Source: Sphingomonas sp. CCH9-E2
GTDB lineage: Bacteria > Pseudomonadota > Alphaproteobacteria > Sphingomonadales > Sphingomonadaceae
Reading direction: 5' to 3'
Assembly (NCBI RefSeq): GCF_001557215.1
Contig: NZ_LSJM01000145.1
Span: 1 to 12,565 of the forward strand
DNA: 12,565 nt
Under the pieces are notes generated by a model. That model worked only from the letters and a program-made list of their open reading frames with translations. It was not told the origin of the DNA and did no database searches. This document shows, in pieces, positions 6,742 to 12,565 of this stretch; position 1 is the stretch's first letter, and every line of letters starts with the position of its first letter. The position numbers were made by a program, and so were the translations under genes.

Positions 6742-7659
6742 TCACGCGGTGACGCGGCGGCGGCGCGCGGCGAGCAGTCCGTCGGCGGCATAGATCGCCA
6801 GGCCCGTCCAGATCAGCGCGAAACAGATGAGGTGCGCGGTCGTCACCCGCTCCCCGAAATAGGTGATTGCCAGCACGAACTGCATTGTCGGGGCGAGATA
6901 TTGCAGCAGCCCCAAAGTCGAATAGGGCAGCCGCCGCGCCGCTCCCGCGAACAGCAGCAACGGCACCGCCGTCACCACGCCCGACAGGACCAGCAACGTC
7001 GTCGCCAGCGCCTCATTGCCGAACTCAAGCCCGCCATGCGTCGACAGCCAGTAGAGATAGGCCAAGCCGAACGGCGCAAGGATCGCGGTCTCCAACGTCA
7101 GCCCTTCCAGCGCCCCGACCGGCGCAACCTTGCGCACCAGCCCGTAGAAGCCGAACGAGAATGCCAAGGTAAGGCTGATCCAGATGCCCTGCCCCGCGCC
7201 CAGCGCCAGCACCGCGACCCCGATCCCCGCCAACGCAACCGCCACCGTCTGCGCCCGCCCGAGCTTCTCGCGCAGCAGCACGACGCCCAGCAGCACATTG
7301 ACCAGCGGGTTGAGGAAATAGCCGAGGCTCCCCTCCAGCACATGCCCGTGATGCACCGCCCAGATATAGACCAGCCAGTTGAGCGAGATCAGCGCCGCGC
7401 TCGCGCTCAAGAATAGCATCGCGCGGCGATTGCGTAGCGCCGCCACGATCGCCGAGGTGCGGCCCAATGCCAGAATGACGATCGCGAGCAGCCCCAGCGA
7501 CCACAAGACGCGCCCGGCAACCACTTCGCCCGCGCCAACGCCCTTCAGGGCAAAGAAGAACAGCGGCAGCACGCCCCAGATGCCATAAGCACCCAGCCCC
7601 TGCACCAGCCCGGCGCGGTCGAGGCGCTCGGGCGCTGGGGGCGGATCGGACCGGGCCAT
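6742..7659 (-). CDS. rarD: EamA-family transporter RarD
   Basis: This is a 305-residue polytopic inner-membrane protein of the drug/metabolite transporter superfamily, RarD type. The founding E. coli gene is named for chloramphenicol sensitivity, but the substrate is not known. About ten hydrophobic spans in two EamA repeats are visible. Family-specific stretches are GLGAYGIWGVLPLFFFAL near the N-terminus, LISLNWLVYIWAV, the RarD hallmark EGSLGYFLNPLVNVLLGVV, and in the second half TAVPLLLFAGAARRLPYSTL with LQYLAPTMQFVLA. The C-terminus is basic (ARRRRVTA), consistent with a cytoplasmic end. The gene is read in the same direction as argS, but a GC-rich palindrome lies between them, so co-transcription is uncertain. 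The ATG at 7659 is the only start that keeps a full-length family N-terminus; its ribosome binding site is weak. Confidence 0.93.
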   Translation of the reverse strand: MARSDPPPAPERLDRAGLVQGLGAYGIWGVLPLFFFALKGVGAGEVVAGRVLWSLGLLAIVILALGRTSAIVAALRNRRAMLFLSASAALISLNWLVYIWAVHHGHVLEGSLGYFLNPLVNVLLGVVLLREKLGRAQTVAVALAGIGVAVLALGAGQGIWISLTLAFSFGFYGLVRKVAPVGALEGLTLETAILAPFGLAYLYWLSTHGGLEFGNEALATTLLVLSGVVTAVPLLLFAGAARRLPYSTLGLLQYLAPTMQFVLAITYFGERVTTAHLICFALIWTGLAIYAADGLLAARRRRVTA

Positions 7660-7738
7660 GCTCGGGAGATAGGCGCTTTGCTGCGCTGCGGAAAGGCAAG
7701 TGTCTGAAAGTTTTCGTTTCGGCGGAGGCGCGCGTGCT

Positions 7739-8320
7739 TCAGTGCTGGGGCACGTCGTCGTGATCGACCTTCAGCCACCGCGCCCAATCGATGCTCACCA
7801 GCGCCACCAGCACGCCCAGCATCACCACCTGCAGCGCAATGCCCCAGGGGCTCGTCAGATTGGCGAACATCACCTCACCGATATCGCTCTCCCGCACCTT
7901 GCGCGCGGTCCAGCCGTAAAAGGCATAGGTGAACAGCCGCCCGGTGAAGAAGGCTGCGGTAAAGCCGAGCAGCGGCACCCGCGCCAGCCCAACCGCCATG
8001 AACAATTGCGCCGACGGCAGCGGCGAGATGACGAACAGCGCCAGCAGGATCAGCACGTTATGCTTGCGTCGCGCCACCGCGATCCGCGCCGCAGCGATGT
8101 TGCGCTGCATCCGCTGCGGCAGCCACATTCCGAAATGCCGCGCCCCGACCGCCAGCATCAACCGCCCGAGCGCCGCCCCCGCCGCGCCGATCAGCACCAG
8201 CGCCCACAGCGGCTGATCGCCATTGATCCCGTACAGCACGATGATCGACCAGGTCGGCGGCCCGAAAGCGGGCAACAAATTGACCCCCAACGCCAGCAGA
8301 AACAGCGAGATATAGCCCAT
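7739..8320 (-). CDS. Small VTT/DedA-like integral membrane protein
   Basis: This is a 193-residue, strongly hydrophobic protein of about five or six spans that I cannot assign to a named gene. The segments NLLPAFGPPTWSIIVLYGIN, AGAALGRLMLAVGARHFG, VISPLPSAQLFMAVGL and GRLFTYAFYGW resemble the re-entrant helix and following helices of VTT (SNARE-associated/DedA/YqaA) proteins, which are thought to scramble lipids or move small solutes. The glycine and proline pattern fits, but the canonical DedA arginine motif is not obvious. The start is uncertain. ATG at 8320 begins right at the first membrane span, while an in-frame ATG at 8377 would add a polar 19-residue leader (MSHSSSDLHPRLFRSTRVS). Neither has a good Shine-Dalgarno. 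It is divergent from the methyltransferase gene and 79 bp upstream of rarD. Confidence 0.75.
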   Translation of the reverse strand: MGYISLFLLALGVNLLPAFGPPTWSIIVLYGINGDQPLWALVLIGAAGAALGRLMLAVGARHFGMWLPQRMQRNIAAARIAVARRKHNVLILLALFVISPLPSAQLFMAVGLARVPLLGFTAAFFTGRLFTYAFYGWTARKVRESDIGEVMFANLTSPWGIALQVVMLGVLVALVSIDWARWLKVDHDDVPQH

Positions 8321-8361
8321 CGATACACGCGTGCTGCGAAACAGCCGTGGGTGCAAGTCGC

Positions 8362-8390
8362 TTGACGAATGTGACATTGTATCATTATGC
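8362..8390 (+). promoter_or_regulatory. Candidate promoter of the methyltransferase gene
   Basis: TTGACG at 8362-8367 is a five-of-six match to the housekeeping -35 box. Seventeen bases later TTATGC (8385-8390) is a weak -10; CATTAT at 8383-8388 is an alternative with a 15-base spacer. Either puts transcription start within a few bases of the ATG at 8398. The region is AT-rich compared with its surroundings. A second TTGACG lies on the opposite strand (8408-8403), but I found no good -10 for it. Confidence 0.4.
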
Positions 8391-8397
8391 AGCGGCC

Positions 8398-9207
8398 ATG
8401 CCCGTCAAAGCCCCCGCCATCCACGATCCCGCGCACTGGGATTCGGTTTCCACCAACTATGCCGCCGAGGCCGACCGCATGACCGGCCGCTACGCGCAAA
8501 CCGCGTGGGAGCTTGCCGCGCTGCCCAAAGGCGCGCGCGTCCTGGACGTCGCAACCGGCGCTGGCGCGCTGCTCGTGGCGGCGCTGCGCGACGGCGCCGA
8601 CGCGCTTGGCATCGATTTCTCACCCGGCATGGTCGAGATTGCGCAGGCCCGCGCTGCAGAGATCACGCCCGGCCAGCGGGCACTGGTGATGGACGGCCAG
8701 CGGCTCGACTTCCCCGCACGGAGCTTCGACGCCGCCTTCTCGATCTTCGGCGTGTTCATGTTCCCCGATCCTGCGGCGGGCTTCGCCGAAATGGCACGCG
8801 TGCTCCGCCCTGATGGCTCCGCCATCGTGTCGGTATGGGAAAACGCAGGCGGTGCCGGTCCCGCTCAGCTCTTCGCGCAAGCAGCCCAGCGCATCTTCCC
8901 CGACCAGCCGGTGCCGCTGCCGATGGCACGGCTGTTCAACACACCCGAACTGCTCGAAGCGGCCTTCATCGAAGCCGGATTACGACCCGAAGCGGTCCAC
9001 CGCGTCAGCTACAGCTGGCCCGCTCCGCCGGCCGACTGGTTCCGCGAACACGCCAAGCTGGCCTATGGCTGGTCGCCCGTCTGGCAACTGCTCGACGACG
9101 CTCAGCGCGCCGCCTTCGCCAAAGAAGCCGCCGCACTCGCCGCCGACCTGCCGCCGGAGGGGATCACCTCCACGGCGCTGGTGGGTATGGCGCGCAAGGC
9201 GAAGTAG
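8398..9207 (+). CDS. Class I SAM-dependent methyltransferase
   Basis: This is a 269-residue cytoplasmic enzyme of the methyltransf_11/UbiE-like group that transfers a methyl group from S-adenosylmethionine to an unknown small molecule. Motif I is VLDVATGAGALL (48-59), the glycine-rich SAM loop. The acidic residue ending strand 2 is in LGIDFSPGMVEIAQARA (from 70). Motif II/post-II follows as ALVMDGQRLDFPARSFDAAF and SIFGVFMF, and post-III as EMARVLRPDGSAIVSVWE. The C-terminal half (LFNTPELLEAAFIEAGLRPE onward) is the variable substrate part. I chose the ATG at 8398 because the conserved HWDSVSTNYAAEADRMTGRY segment starts soon after. An upstream in-frame ATG at 8347 would precede the likely promoter. 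No Shine-Dalgarno is visible. The gene stands alone on the + strand, so the neighbours do not suggest a substrate. Confidence 0.9.
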   Translation: MPVKAPAIHDPAHWDSVSTNYAAEADRMTGRYAQTAWELAALPKGARVLDVATGAGALLVAALRDGADALGIDFSPGMVEIAQARAAEITPGQRALVMDGQRLDFPARSFDAAFSIFGVFMFPDPAAGFAEMARVLRPDGSAIVSVWENAGGAGPAQLFAQAAQRIFPDQPVPLPMARLFNTPELLEAAFIEAGLRPEAVHRVSYSWPAPPADWFREHAKLAYGWSPVWQLLDDAQRAAFAKEAAALAADLPPEGITSTALVGMARKAK

Positions 9208-9233
9208 AGCGTCAGCATCGACTACACACCCTC

Positions 9234-9340
9234 CGTCACCCCCGCGAAAGCGGGGGCCCATCTCCCGGACTGTCCTCCTGGCGCGCCGGTGCGATGCGCC
9301 GATCCAGCGGGAGATGGCCCCCCGCTTTCGCGGGGTGACG
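9234..9340. repeat. Long inverted repeat between convergent genes
   Basis: The left arm at 9234-9266 (CGTCACCCCCGCGAAAGCGG then GGGCCCATCTCCC) is matched by a near-perfect inverse right arm at 9309-9340, differing only by a one-base shift in the C-run and one base nearby. Each arm also folds on itself (CCCCGCGAAAGCGGGG), so either two small hairpins or one large cruciform of about 32 bp can form. The 42-bp spacer contains the palindrome GGCGCGCC. It occupies nearly all of the gap between the methyltransferase and DUF1501 stop codons. The layout suggests a mobile or bidirectional-terminator-type repeat, but no T-run is present and no transposase is encoded. Confidence 0.85.
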
Positions 9341-9349
9341 ATAGCGGCG

Positions 9350-10504
9350 TCAAACCCGCACCAACCCATCCATCGCCCGCGCGCTTTTTTGCCCCGGGAA
9401 CAGCGCCGGCATCGCGCGCGCCGGATCGACCCCGAAATGCGCTGCCGCCGCGCTGCCGATCACCGCGTCCAGCCCCGCCGTCGGGCGCAGGTCGCGGCCC
9501 TCATACAACGCCGCATCGCTCAGCCCCGGCCAGTCGGCGACGACGCGCCCGCCCTGCACCGCACCGCCCAGCAGCCATGCGACCGATCCGGTGCCGTGAT
9601 CGGTGCCCTGCGTGCCATTGACCTTCACCGTCCGCCCGAATTCGGTCGCGACCAGCACCATCGTCTTGTCCCAGAGCGGCCCAAGGCCGGTCTTGAGCGC
9701 CGCGATCATCTGGTCGAGGCCATTGAGCTGCGCGCCCAGCCGTCCGCGCTGCCCGGCATGGGTGTCCCAGCCGCCGGTCTCGATCATCGCGATCCGCGCG
9801 CCATTGTCCGCCGCCAGCAGCCGCGCGGCGAGCGCACCCGTCGCCGCCGCATTGCGCCCGTTGTTCGCGGCCAGATCGCCGGTCAGCGTCCGCGTCGCCG
9901 TCGCCTGTTCCCAGATCGCGTGCAGCTGCGGATCTTCGGCATAGAGCATCGCCACCCGCCCGAGCAGATCGTCCGACGCATCGGGCAGGACCGATGGCGC
10001 ATAGGACGCGACCTCCACCTTGCCGCGCAACGCCATCGGGATCGTCGCGGCAATCGCGATGCCCTTGCGCGCGTCATCGGGGAGCACGGACAGCAGGCGG
10101 TTCATCCACCCGTCCTTGAGCTGATAGGCCGCCACACCACCCGTCTCGAGCACATTCTGCGCATCGAAATGCGACCGGTCGCGATAGGGCGAAGCGACTG
10201 CATGGACGAACAGCGCCTCCTTCGCCGCATATATCTGCGCGACATTCTTGAGGTTGGGATGCAGCGCGAACATCGCGTCCAGCTTGGCCGCATCGGCGAA
10301 ATCCTGCGCCAGCACCCCGCGCTGCGCGGCAAAGGCCGGATCGCCCACCGGCGCGAGCGTGCCAAGCCCATCGGCTGCCCCACGCTGGATGATGAAGACG
10401 AAGCGGCGGTCACTCGCCGCCTGCGCAAAGGACAGGCGTGGCGCGAACCCCAGCGACAGCGCACCCGCAGCGCCGGTCAGGACAAGTTTGCGGCGGTTGA
10501 TCAT
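9350..10504 (-). CDS. DUF1501 protein with Tat signal peptide
   Basis: This is a 384-residue exported protein of the DUF1501 family, a branch I place with the alkaline-phosphatase/sulfatase-like superfamily; its substrate is unknown. The N-terminus has the twin-arginine motif NRRKLVLTG (3-11), a weakly hydrophobic core and a probable cleavage after AQA (27-29), so it should leave the cytoplasm folded through Tat. Conserved motifs are RGAADGL (41-47), LHPNL (81-85), RSHFDAQ (110-116), GGWDTH (244-249), TEFGR (287-291) and TDHGTG (301-306). The Asp/His pairs in these resemble metal ligands of the superfamily. I chose the ATG at 10504, with GGAG eight bases upstream; a GTG three bases earlier is possible. 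The gene begins four bases after the DUF1800 stop, so the two form one operon. Periplasmic or surface location is inferred. Confidence 0.92.
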   Translation of the reverse strand: MINRRKLVLTGAAGALSLGFAPRLSFAQAASDRRFVFIIQRGAADGLGTLAPVGDPAFAAQRGVLAQDFADAAKLDAMFALHPNLKNVAQIYAAKEALFVHAVASPYRDRSHFDAQNVLETGGVAAYQLKDGWMNRLLSVLPDDARKGIAIAATIPMALRGKVEVASYAPSVLPDASDDLLGRVAMLYAEDPQLHAIWEQATATRTLTGDLAANNGRNAAATGALAARLLAADNGARIAMIETGGWDTHAGQRGRLGAQLNGLDQMIAALKTGLGPLWDKTMVLVATEFGRTVKVNGTQGTDHGTGSVAWLLGGAVQGGRVVADWPGLSDAALYEGRDLRPTAGLDAVIGSAAAAHFGVDPARAMPALFPGQKSARAMDGLVRV

Positions 10505-10508
10505 CACA

Positions 10509-12002
10509 TTATCTCCGCATGAATTCGGGAGCGACGAGCATCAGCGCGACGCCCTGAGACGCGCTTTCGGCGCGCGCGATGGCCTGTTCCGTCGTCGCAC
10601 TCAGCGCGCCGGGGAACAGCACCGCCGCCCGCGCCCGCGCATCGATCGTATCGCGGGTCCGCGCCGCCATCCGCTCCGCCGCCTCGACCCGCCGCATCAC
10701 CGCATCCGGCCCGGCCCAGCTCGCCGCGATATCGTCGAACCCCGCGGGCGATCCCGGCCGCCACACCGGCTGGCCGAGCTGGTTCATCAGCCCCAGCACG
10801 GCCTCACCCGGAATTTCGCGCGTGCCGAGCGCGCGCATCGCGGCGATCGACCATTCCCACGGCGTGCGAAACTTGACCGGCTGCGCTACCCACGCCTCGG
10901 GTGCCTCGATCAGCACGCGATACAGCGTCGGCAGGTCGCCGCCCGATTTGAGGAACGCCGCCTCCAGCTTGCCCACGAGCGACGCGGGCGGTTCGTCCCC
11001 CGCGAAATGCCGCGCCAGCTTGGTCGCGATATGCTTCGCCGTCGCCGGATGCACCGCAAGATCGTCGAGCACCGCCGCCGCCTGCCGCTCGCCCTGCTGG
11101 GAGTAGCTTTTGCCCAGGATCGTGCGCGTCCCCGGCTCATGGATGCGCCCGGCAAAGACGAAACTCCCCGGCTTGCCCTCAAGCCCGGCAAAGCGCGCCG
11201 CCGGCCCGCGCGTGATTCCCGCGACGCTCCACCCGGTCATCGCGCGCGCAAACTCGGTCACGTCCGCCTGCGTGTAACCAGTGCGCACGCCCAGCGTGTG
11301 CAGCTCCAGAATCTCGCGGGCCAGATTTTCGTTGAGGCCGACGCGCTGCGGCCCGCCGCGCCGCGCGGCCAGCTGCCCGGCCATGCTGCCCGGGCCGACC
11401 GACTGCGCCTGATCCAGATACAGCAGCATCGCCGGATGCCGCTCCACCGCGTGCAGCATGGCGCGAAACGTGCCCAGCACATGCGGCCGGATCGCATCGA
11501 ACTCGAATGCGCCGGCCAGGCCGATCATCGTGACCTTGTCCGCCGAAACCGCGAAATGATTCGACCAGAAATGGACCAGCCGCTCGACGAACGGCGTGTC
11601 GCTCGCCACCGCGACCTGCGTGCGCGCGGCAACTGCGGTCATGTAGAAGTCGCGCCCCTGCTGCCGTCCGAACTGGCGCGCGCGGCGCACCGGATCGTCG
11701 GCAGTTTCGGCCTCCGCCATCGCGGGACCGCCGGTCGCATCAGCCGGTGCGCGCATGGATTCGACATCGCCACCCGCGCGCCGCTCCTGCCGCTGCTCAC
11801 GTTGCGCCATCCGCAGTTCTTCCAGATAATCGGATATCTGGGCCGCAACTACCGGCGTCGTCGGCAACGCGGCAATCGCGCCGGGCCGCACATCGTACCG
11901 CGCCATCTGGTCGATCAAGGCGCGGCGCGGGTCAGCCGGTGCGGACGCATCCGCCCTGCCGCCTAGTCCGAACCGGTTAAGGGCGATGCTCGCATCCGAC
12001 AT
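10509..12002 (-). CDS. DUF1800 family protein
   Basis: This is a 497-residue protein of the DUF1800 family, whose biochemical role is not established. Family segments in order are IALNRFGLGGR (6-16), RLVHFWSNHFAVSADK (141-156), MLHAVERHPAMLLYLDQAQS (182-201), NENLAREILELHTLGVRTGY (224-243), the TEFARAMTGW block, GRIHEPGTRTILG, HPATAKHIATKLARHF (318-333) and the closing ALMLVAPEFMRR. A charged, partly helical insert (about 60-118, rich in Arg, Gln and Glu) separates the first motif from the core. No signal peptide is visible, whereas the partner DUF1501 has one. I chose the ATG at 12002 because MSDASIALNRFGLGG is the family start; a frame extension to 12053 adds unrelated residues. DUF1800 next to DUF1501 is a recurrent arrangement across bacteria, which suggests they act together. 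Confidence 0.93.
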   Translation of the reverse strand: MSDASIALNRFGLGGRADASAPADPRRALIDQMARYDVRPGAIAALPTTPVVAAQISDYLEELRMAQREQRQERRAGGDVESMRAPADATGGPAMAEAETADDPVRRARQFGRQQGRDFYMTAVAARTQVAVASDTPFVERLVHFWSNHFAVSADKVTMIGLAGAFEFDAIRPHVLGTFRAMLHAVERHPAMLLYLDQAQSVGPGSMAGQLAARRGGPQRVGLNENLAREILELHTLGVRTGYTQADVTEFARAMTGWSVAGITRGPAARFAGLEGKPGSFVFAGRIHEPGTRTILGKSYSQQGERQAAAVLDDLAVHPATAKHIATKLARHFAGDEPPASLVGKLEAAFLKSGGDLPTLYRVLIEAPEAWVAQPVKFRTPWEWSIAAMRALGTREIPGEAVLGLMNQLGQPVWRPGSPAGFDDIAASWAGPDAVMRRVEAAERMAARTRDTIDARARAAVLFPGALSATTEQAIARAESASQGVALMLVAPEFMRR

Positions 12003-12139
12003 GGGCAATATCCCGAAGAGTGACCATCGAACGCTACGCCAGCTTTGTCGCAAATCTGTGCCGACCGCGCAATTTGTCGCACAGGTCGCTCATTCCGTCC
12101 CTGATGCGTCCCGCGCAATCGCTCTTGCATCCTTCGCGC

Positions 12140-12167
12140 TTGGCATTGCTGCGACGCAACATATCAA
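12140..12167 (+). promoter_or_regulatory. Candidate promoter of the small secreted-protein gene
   Basis: TTGGCA (12140-12145) and TATCAA (12162-12167), 16 bases apart, make a plausible sigma-70-type promoter about 66 bp before the GTG start at 12234. The match is moderate. It lies in the 231-bp gap between the divergent DUF1800 and small-protein genes. That gap also holds two copies of TTTGTCGCA (12044-12052 and 12073-12081), which could be a regulator's site but are not a motif I recognise. Confidence 0.3.
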
Positions 12168-12233
12168 TGGGCGCAAGAACAAAACAATATTGGATGCCGA
12201 TCTGGCCCTTCAGTGTCTCAAGGGAGAAAGATC

Positions 12234-12509
12234 GTGATCAAGACCTTCATCAGCGCCGCCGTCCTCCTCAGCCTGCCGGTCGCCGCCTATGCCGGCGAGC
12301 GTACTTTCAAGCGTGACGGCGTGACCTATGTCTACACCAGCAAGCAGGATGGCGACGCCACCGTGCTCGAGGGCAAGGCATTCCCCGGCGGTTCGGCCTA
12401 CACACTGGTCGTCCGCGGCAAGCAGGTCACCGGCCGCGTCGGCGGCACCCCGGTGTCGTTCCGCATCGCCAAGCCGCTCGCGCAGACCGTCGAGACGGCG
12501 TCGCGCTAA
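12234..12509 (+). CDS. Small secreted protein of unknown function
   Basis: This encodes a 91-residue protein that I do not recognise. Residues 1-21 (MIKTFISAAVLLSLPVAAYA with the initiator read as Met, then the mature end) form a good Sec signal peptide with an AYA cleavage site before GERTF. The mature protein of about 71 residues is rich in Gly, Val, Thr and Lys. It alternates hydrophobic and polar residues (RDGVTYVYTSKQDGDATVLE; SAYTLVVRGKQVTGRVGG), suggesting a small beta-strand domain. It has no cysteines, no lipobox and no recognisable catalytic motif. The start is GTG at 12234, supported by AGGGAG at 12221-12226 with seven bases to the start. An in-frame ATG at 12213 would break the signal peptide and precede the ribosome binding site. 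A palindrome that may end the transcript follows 12 bases after the stop. Confidence 0.8.
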   Translation: MIKTFISAAVLLSLPVAAYAGERTFKRDGVTYVYTSKQDGDATVLEGKAFPGGSAYTLVVRGKQVTGRVGGTPVSFRIAKPLAQTVETASR

Positions 12510-12521
12510 CACCGTCCAATT

Positions 12522-12547
12522 CCTCCCCTGAGCAAGCTCAGGGGAGG
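12522..12547. repeat. Perfect palindrome after the small-protein gene, truncated element
   Basis: CCTCCCCTGAG (12522-12532) and CTCAGGGGAGG (12537-12547) form an 11-bp stem with a CAAG loop whose outer bases can also pair. It is followed by GGG ACCGCCGCCGAAGGC up to the window edge rather than by a T-run. It could end transcription of the preceding gene, but the tail looks more like part of a longer sphingomonad-type intergenic repeat cut off by the window end. That identification is from memory and was not checked. Confidence 0.6.
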
Positions 12548-12565
12548 GGGACCGCCGCCGAAGGC

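Noticed and set aside
5120..6793. 557-codon open frame on the + strand opposite argS
   Set aside because: It is a GC-rich antisense shadow of a certain gene. Its product is dominated by Arg, His, Gln and Leu without domains, typical of the complement of high-GC3 coding sequence.
8813..11966. Two + strand open frames of about 570 codons over the methyltransferase end, DUF1501 and DUF1800
   Set aside because: They overlap well-supported genes on both strands, run through the inverted repeat, and have Arg/Pro/Ala-rich products with no recognisable motif.
1..12565. Defence system, prophage, CRISPR array, insertion sequence or integrated element
   Set aside because: There is no transposase, integrase, restriction, toxin–antitoxin or phage gene, no regular direct repeats with spacers, and no compositional break between the gene blocks.

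Overview
The window looks like chromosomal DNA from a GC-rich alphaproteobacterium. The protein sequences and gene order most resemble Sphingomonas and its relatives. This rests on the argS–SPOR–nagZ–scpA–scpB–tatA–tatB–tatC order, an entericidin-type lipoprotein beside it, strong G/C preference at third codon positions, and intergenic palindromes of the kind I associate with sphingomonads. No database search was possible, so the taxon is an inference.

Layout. A small lipoprotein gene on the + strand (116-250) faces a long run of minus-strand genes (8320 down to 264). Read in the direction of transcription, this run is: a small VTT/DedA-like membrane protein, rarD, argS, a SPOR-domain membrane protein, nagZ, scpA, scpB, tatA, tatB, tatC. 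From argS onward the genes abut or overlap, with ATGA or GTGA overlaps at nagZ/scpA, scpA/scpB and tatB/tatC. The only larger gap is 95-97 bp before nagZ, and it is filled by a palindromic repeat pair. A class I methyltransferase gene (8398-9207, +) is divergent from the run. It converges across a long inverted repeat (9234-9340) on a two-gene minus-strand unit, DUF1800 then DUF1501 (12002 down to 9350). A small secreted protein of unknown function (12234-12509, +) follows, and the window ends inside another palindromic element.

How the genes fit together. The central cluster combines arginyl-tRNA synthesis, division-site peptidoglycan binding (SPOR), peptidoglycan recycling (NagZ), chromosome condensation (ScpAB) and folded-protein export (TatABC). 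The DUF1501 protein carries a twin-arginine signal, so it is a likely client of the Tat system encoded about 8 kb away. The DUF1800–DUF1501 pair is the best candidate for an uncharacterised system: both are recognisable families, neither has a settled function, and they are tightly coupled here.

The clearest sequence-level oddity is nagZ. Its conserved N-terminus lies upstream of any ATG, GTG or TTG, and the only sensibly placed start is a CTG behind a GGAGG Shine-Dalgarno that sits at the edge of the palindromic repeat. Other points are a rho-independent terminator for the lipoprotein gene embedded in the 3' coding end of tatC, and a probable leaderless transcript for the methyltransferase. 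I saw no tRNA, rRNA, CRISPR array, insertion sequence or phage gene.
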